Assembly: GCA_964455975.1 (NCBI GenBank)
Contig: CAYVYP010000053.1
Coordinates: forward strand, 1 to 9,731
Source of the DNA: JAETTH01 sp964455975
Lineage (GTDB): Bacteria > Bacillota > Clostridia > TANB77 > CAG-508
DNA: 9,731 nt
Reading direction: 5' to 3'
The position numbers and the translations under genes were made by a program. Shown here one piece after another: positions 7,017 through 9,731 of the stretch. A model generated the notes under the pieces. The model saw only the letters and a program-made list of their open reading frames with translations, had not been told where the DNA came from and ran no database searches. Position 1 is the stretch's first letter. Each line of letters opens with the position of its first letter.

Positions 7017-7040
7017 AAATAAAAGTCGTTACTTTTATTT
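7017..7040 (-). repeat. Inter-tRNA hairpin with complementarity to the leader
   Basis: The 32-nt spacer between the two tRNA genes holds a perfect 10-bp stem (7017-7026 with 7031-7040) closed by a 4-nt loop. The central eight bases, GTCGTTAC (7025-7032, + strand), are the exact complement of GTAACGAC at 7143-7150, just upstream of the first tRNA. In the RNA the leader can thus pair with the hairpin loop and its closing base pairs. The hairpin could be a processing signal or a partial terminator between the tRNAs. Confidence 0.6.
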
Positions 7041-7043
7041 ATT

Positions 7044-7135
<92 letters not shown>

Positions 7136-7157
7136 AAAGTACGTAACGACAATTATT

Positions 7158-7186
7158 ATGATAACATTTATCTTCTAACTTGTCAA
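7158..7186 (-). promoter_or_regulatory. Promoter of the tRNA-Ser operon
   Basis: On the minus strand a perfect -35 TTGACA (7181-7186) is followed after 17 bp by TATCAT (7158-7163). Transcription should begin near 7151, giving a leader of about 15 nt that includes GTCGTTAC (7150-7143), the segment complementary to the inter-tRNA hairpin. Confidence 0.75.
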
Positions 7187-7299
7187 TATTTATAAGAACA
7201 TTTTTTATTAATTTTGTTAAAATTATTATTAATATTTAGAATAATTACAACTTCTTTTTCTATTCTTATTCCTATTTCAGTTAATATTATATTTCTATA

Positions 7300-7325
7300 T
7301 TGCGGGAGAACAGAGTTCTCCCCTA
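7300..7325. repeat. REP-like intergenic palindrome (GGGAGAAC hairpin)
   Basis: GGGAGAAC (7304-7311) and GTTCTCCC (7315-7322) form a perfect 8-bp GC-rich stem with a 3-nt loop, in otherwise almost pure A/T sequence. Neither strand has a U-run after the stem, so it is not a standard terminator. On the minus strand the layout is TGTAGGGG, hairpin, CCCGCA. That resembles dispersed palindromic repeats I recall from other bacterial genomes, but this recollection is not checked. The rest of the 7187-7360 gap holds no convincing gene. Confidence 0.5.
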
Positions 7326-7360
7326 CATTTATATTTTTCCTCCACAACTTATATTTTAGT

Positions 7361-8066
7361 CTAAACATTAACCTTTTCTCTAATTAAGATTAATGGTGTT
7401 AATTGTCTATCTTGTCCTGCCGGATTATCTTTTATTAATTTTTTTAATTCTTCTTCATTCATTTGTATATCATCAGATTTTCCTAATATTTCTTGTCCTA
7501 AATCATTTGCATCTACTATCATACATGAAATTCCTAATTTGTCTTTTATTTCATTACATACTTTAGCTGAATTTTCTGGTATTTGTATTCCTATATTTTC
7601 ATATTCACTCCAGACTTTACCATAAAATCCATCTAATCCACTTACTTCTAATCCAACAATTTCATAAAAAGCACCTTTTTTTCCAAATAGTTTTGTTATT
7701 GCACTTACAATGCTTGCATATAATACTTTAAATAATCCTACTGTATCTATTGCATATTGCATTTTTATTGTTTCTCCAACACCGACTCCTGTAGTCGGAT
7801 GAGATGCAAATTTAGACAATAATTTAGCCCAAAATCCTATTTGTATTTCTTCTCTTTTTATAACTCTATTTTGACATAATGAAATTATTTTTTCACTACA
7901 GCTTACAATATCTCCATTTTCATATATTGGTAATATATATTCTTTAAATATATCTACATATGACTCTCCTTGCTTTATAAATCTTGTTTTTATTGCACTT
8001 CTTAAATATGTTTTTCCGTTCTACTTCTATTTCTATATTTTTTCCTTCATTTGCTATAAATTCCAT
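7361..8066 (-). pseudogene. Frameshifted coenzyme F420-0:L-glutamate ligase-like gene
   Basis: A strong start (GGAGG 5 nt before the ATG at 8066) opens a frame that reads 16 sensible codons and then runs out of frame near 8018. In that frame it stops after about 40 codons. Dropping one base at about 8018 (minus strand GAACGGAAA to GAAGGAAA) joins it to the long frame ending at 7361, giving an uninterrupted 234-residue protein. The restored product resembles the CofE/F420-0 gamma-glutamyl ligase-like proteins found in Clostridia. Features are GDIVSCSEKIISLCQ (51-65), TTGVGVGETIKMQYAI (91-106), DANDLGQEILGKS (185-197) and C-terminal NPAGQDRQLTPLILIR. Many such bacteria do not make F420, so the substrate is uncertain. 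The 3' fragment (7361-7819) could start only from TTG and lacks the N-terminus. The defect is either a recent inactivation or a sequencing error. The rest of the frame is clean, which favours something recent or artefactual. Confidence 0.75.
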
Positions 8067-8111
8067 AATAACCTCCATTTATAAAAGTTATTATATTTTT
8101 GTAACATTAAA

Positions 8112-8141
8112 AAAAACTTAAATTTTAAAATTTAAGTTTTT
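8112..8141 (-). terminator. Terminator after the parAB-DUF4446 operon
   Basis: A perfect 30-bp palindrome (AAACTTAAATTT and its complement) lies 18 nt past the DUF4446 stop. On the minus strand it runs into eight U residues. It separates the parA-parB-DUF4446 unit from the F420-ligase-like gene downstream. A second ACTTAAA-like segment just upstream (8143-8156) could form an alternative pairing. Confidence 0.85.
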
Positions 8142-8158
8142 AGTTTAAGTTTTTTATT

Positions 8159-8677
8159 TTATTCTCTTATTTTATGTGTTTGTTCAGATGTTTTTGCTTT
8201 AAAAATAGCTTCTTCCTCTTCCCCAGACAATGTATATGATGATTTTCCATTTTCTATTGGTTTTGCATATATATTTGATATTTCTCTTGAATATATTCCA
8301 TTTAAAACAACCCCATTATCTTTTTCATCTAAAAGTGCTAAAGCAAAACTTAAATCACTTCCTGTATCTTTAAAAGCACTATATCTAACAATACCTATTT
8401 TTTGTATACAATTTGTCATATCAGAATCTAAATTATGGCAATACTTCATTAATTCTTGATTTTTATATTCAACATCTTCTACTTTTTCAAAATATTTTTT
8501 CAAAACTTCTTCTATATTAACACTATTACCTAATTTTTTATTAAATTTTATTTGTTCTTTTCTTATTTTACTTTGTTTAACAATATTTGTAATATACAAA
8601 ACAACTAATATTATATTAATACAAGCTAATATTATTAAAAAAGTATCTGTCCTTAAAAAATTTAAAATTATATCCAA
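8159..8677 (-). CDS. DUF4446 family membrane-anchored protein
   Basis: This 172-residue protein has one N-terminal membrane helix (about 10-32), a charged, probably coiled-coil stretch (about 35-80), and the conserved DUF4446 block IGIVRYSAFKDTGSDLSFALALL (94-116, with the RY and GSDLS positions). GVVLNGIYSRE (122-132), YAKPIENGKS (137-146) and LSGEEEEAI (150-158) follow. The family has no established function. It is found in Clostridia and related bacteria, usually right after parB, as here. The start is TTG at 8677, supported by a perfect AGGAGG (8685-8690) 7 nt upstream and by the absence of a better ATG. The gap to the parB stop is only 16 nt and is mostly ribosome binding site, so the two genes are co-transcribed and probably translationally linked. 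A role at the membrane connected to chromosome segregation is a context inference only. Confidence 0.9.
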   Translation of the reverse strand: MDIILNFLRTDTFLIILACINIILVVLYITNIVKQSKIRKEQIKFNKKLGNSVNIEEVLKKYFEKVEDVEYKNQELMKYCHNLDSDMTNCIQKIGIVRYSAFKDTGSDLSFALALLDEKDNGVVLNGIYSREISNIYAKPIENGKSSYTLSGEEEEAIFKAKTSEQTHKIRE

Positions 8678-8693
8678 ATTTTTTCCTCCTTTT

Positions 8694-9539
8694 TTATTTT
8701 ATAAGTTCTAAAATTCTTTCTAAATCATCATTTGATGTATATTCTATCACAATTCTTCCTTTTCTTTTTCCAACATCTAGCTTTACTTTTGTTCCAAAAA
8801 ATCCTTGAAAAGTATCTTCAATATCCCTATATATCGCTTCATATTTTTCATCTTTCTTTTTTGCATGTTTTTTTGCTTGTGTTCTATTTTCCATTTCTCT
8901 TACAGAACCACCGGTTTCAACCATCCTTTTTGCCATATCAAATTGTTTTTCTGGATCTGTTAATGCTAAAAGTGCTTTGCAATGACCTTCTGTAAGTTTT
9001 CCAGTTAAAGCTAATTCTATTACTCTTGGGTCTAAATTCAAAATTCTTACTGTATTTGCTATTCCACTTCTACTTATTCCTAATGTATCTGATAATTCTT
9101 GTTGAGTTAATCCATATTCCTCCATTAATTTTTTAAATCCTCTTGCTTTTTCTATTGGATTTAAATCTTCCCTTTGTATATTTTCTATTAACGCTATTTC
9201 ACTATTTTTTTTCTCATCATATTGCCTTACTATTGCTGGCATTTGAGTTAACCCTGCTTTTTTTGATGCTCTCCATCTTCTTTCTCCTGCAATAATTTGA
9301 TAATAATTATCTTTTTTAGTTACTATTATAGGAGTTATTACTCCATATCTTTTTATTGATTCAGCTAATTCTTCTAATGCTTCTTCATCAAAAATTTTTC
9401 TTGGTTGATCTCTATTTGGTTCTATATCTATTATTTTTATATTTTCTACAATTTCTCCATCTTTTTTTTCTTCTACATCAAGTTCATTAGAACTAAATAA
9501 TGCATCTAAACCTTTTCCTAATCCTGTTTTCTTTGCCAA
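8694..9539 (-). CDS. parB: Chromosome partitioning protein ParB/Spo0J (CTP-dependent DNA clamp)
   Basis: From TTG at 9539 the protein is 281 residues, the usual Spo0J length. The N-terminus MAKKTGLGKGLDALFSS is the ParA-stimulating peptide. The N-terminal domain follows, with IEPNRDQPRKIF, the CTP-binding GERRWRAS and ENIQREDLNPIEKA. The central HTH that reads parS is LTQQELSDTLGISRSGIANT. The C-terminal dimerisation domain runs through FGTKVKLDVGKRKGRIVIEY and DDLERILELI. It loads at parS, spreads as a CTP-gated clamp, recruits SMC and drives origin segregation with ParA. An ATG at 9548 would add three residues (MIK), but its only ribosome-binding-like sequence (AAAGG) touches the start codon. 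The same AAAGG is 9 nt from the TTG, and MAKK...GLGKGL is the family-typical N-terminus. It is the middle gene of the parA-parB-DUF4446 unit. No canonical parS is present in the window. Confidence 0.95.
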   Translation of the reverse strand: MAKKTGLGKGLDALFSSNELDVEEKKDGEIVENIKIIDIEPNRDQPRKIFDEEALEELAESIKRYGVITPIIVTKKDNYYQIIAGERRWRASKKAGLTQMPAIVRQYDEKKNSEIALIENIQREDLNPIEKARGFKKLMEEYGLTQQELSDTLGISRSGIANTVRILNLDPRVIELALTGKLTEGHCKALLALTDPEKQFDMAKRMVETGGSVREMENRTQAKKHAKKKDEKYEAIYRDIEDTFQGFFGTKVKLDVGKRKGRIVIEYTSNDDLERILELIK

Positions 9540-9576
9540 TTTTATCATCCTTTCTTTTGCTTATAGCACTTTTATT

Positions 9577-9731
9577 TTATTTCATGTGCTTTGCCTTTTT
9601 TTCTAAATCATTTAATTTTACAAATTCCTTTGCTAATTTTTCATAGCATTTTGCACCTTTAGACTTTGGATCATAAATAGATATTGGCATTCCATAACTT
9701 GGTGCTTCACTTAATTTTACATTTCTTGGTA
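9577..9731 (-). CDS. parA: Chromosome partitioning ATPase ParA/Soj, C-terminal fragment cut by the window edge
   Basis: The window ends inside this gene; only the last 50 codons and the TAA stop are visible. PRNVKLSEAPSYGMPISIYD followed by PKSKGA and YEKLAKEF is the highly characteristic C-terminal block of Soj-type ParA ATPases, which bind DNA non-specifically as ATP dimers and are switched by ParB. The Walker motifs lie outside the window. The gap to the parB TTG start is 37 nt with no terminator, so the two genes are co-transcribed. Confidence 0.95.
   Translation of the reverse strand, partial: PRNVKLSEAPSYGMPISIYDPKSKGAKCYEKLAKEFVKLNDLEKKAKHMK

Noticed and set aside
7304..7322. Rho-independent terminator for the F420-ligase-like gene
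   Set aside because: The stem is strong but no U-run follows on either strand.
7183..7368. Minus-strand 61-codon ORF downstream of the F420-ligase-like gene
   Set aside because: Low-complexity N/I/K-rich product running through the palindrome and A/T-rich spacer into the tRNA promoter. Its ATG overlaps the preceding stop with only a 3-nt-spaced AAGG. No family resemblance.
8732..8995. + strand 87-codon ORF inside parB
   Set aside because: F/L-rich shadow of the unambiguous parB gene on the other strand.
8694..9731. parS site near parAB
   Set aside because: No CACGTG core was seen anywhere in the window and no near match to the TGTTTCACGTGAAACA consensus was recognised.

Overview
The window is very AT-rich DNA with short intergenic gaps, AGGAGG-type ribosome binding sites and rho-independent terminators. 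It carries Clostridia-type gene families: a giant acyl-CoA dehydratase activase-like protein, DUF4446, Soj/Spo0J and an F420-ligase-like protein. It most likely comes from the chromosome of an anaerobic member of the Clostridia (Bacillota). The right end (parA, parB, DUF4446, with serine tRNA genes further along) is an arrangement typical of the replication-origin region of clostridial chromosomes, and a perfect DnaA box lies at the far left (10-18).

Left part (1-5400): a sigma-A-like promoter (68-97) drives one 1443-residue gene on the + strand. It encodes two BadF/BcrA-type ATPase domains in tandem plus DUF2229/HgdB-like domains. It ends in a 17-bp bidirectional terminator shared with a convergent patatin-like phospholipase gene. 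Middle (5400-6700): a small XRE-family regulator is divergent from the patatin gene and convergent with a guanine-deaminase-type nucleobase deaminase. Their coding regions overlap by 11 bp, and both stop codons lie in one terminator hairpin. Next comes a complete single-gene unit (promoter, AGGAGG, 61-codon ORF, terminator) for a two-helix membrane protein, with clearly higher GC than its surroundings.

Right part (6880-9731), all on the minus strand: a two-gene tRNA-Ser operon (UGA then GCU anticodons) has its own promoter and terminator, and an inter-tRNA hairpin that can pair with the leader. Upstream of it are a REP-like palindrome, a coenzyme F420-0:L-glutamate-ligase-like gene broken by one extra base near codon 17, a strong terminator, then DUF4446, parB (spo0J) and the last 50 codons of parA (soj). 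parA-parB-DUF4446 looks like one operon.

No CRISPR array, insertion sequence, phage module or evident multi-gene defence system is present. The points most worth following are the small membrane-protein cassette, the tandem activase, the frameshifted ligase gene, the tRNA leader/spacer complementarity and the palindrome at 7300-7325.
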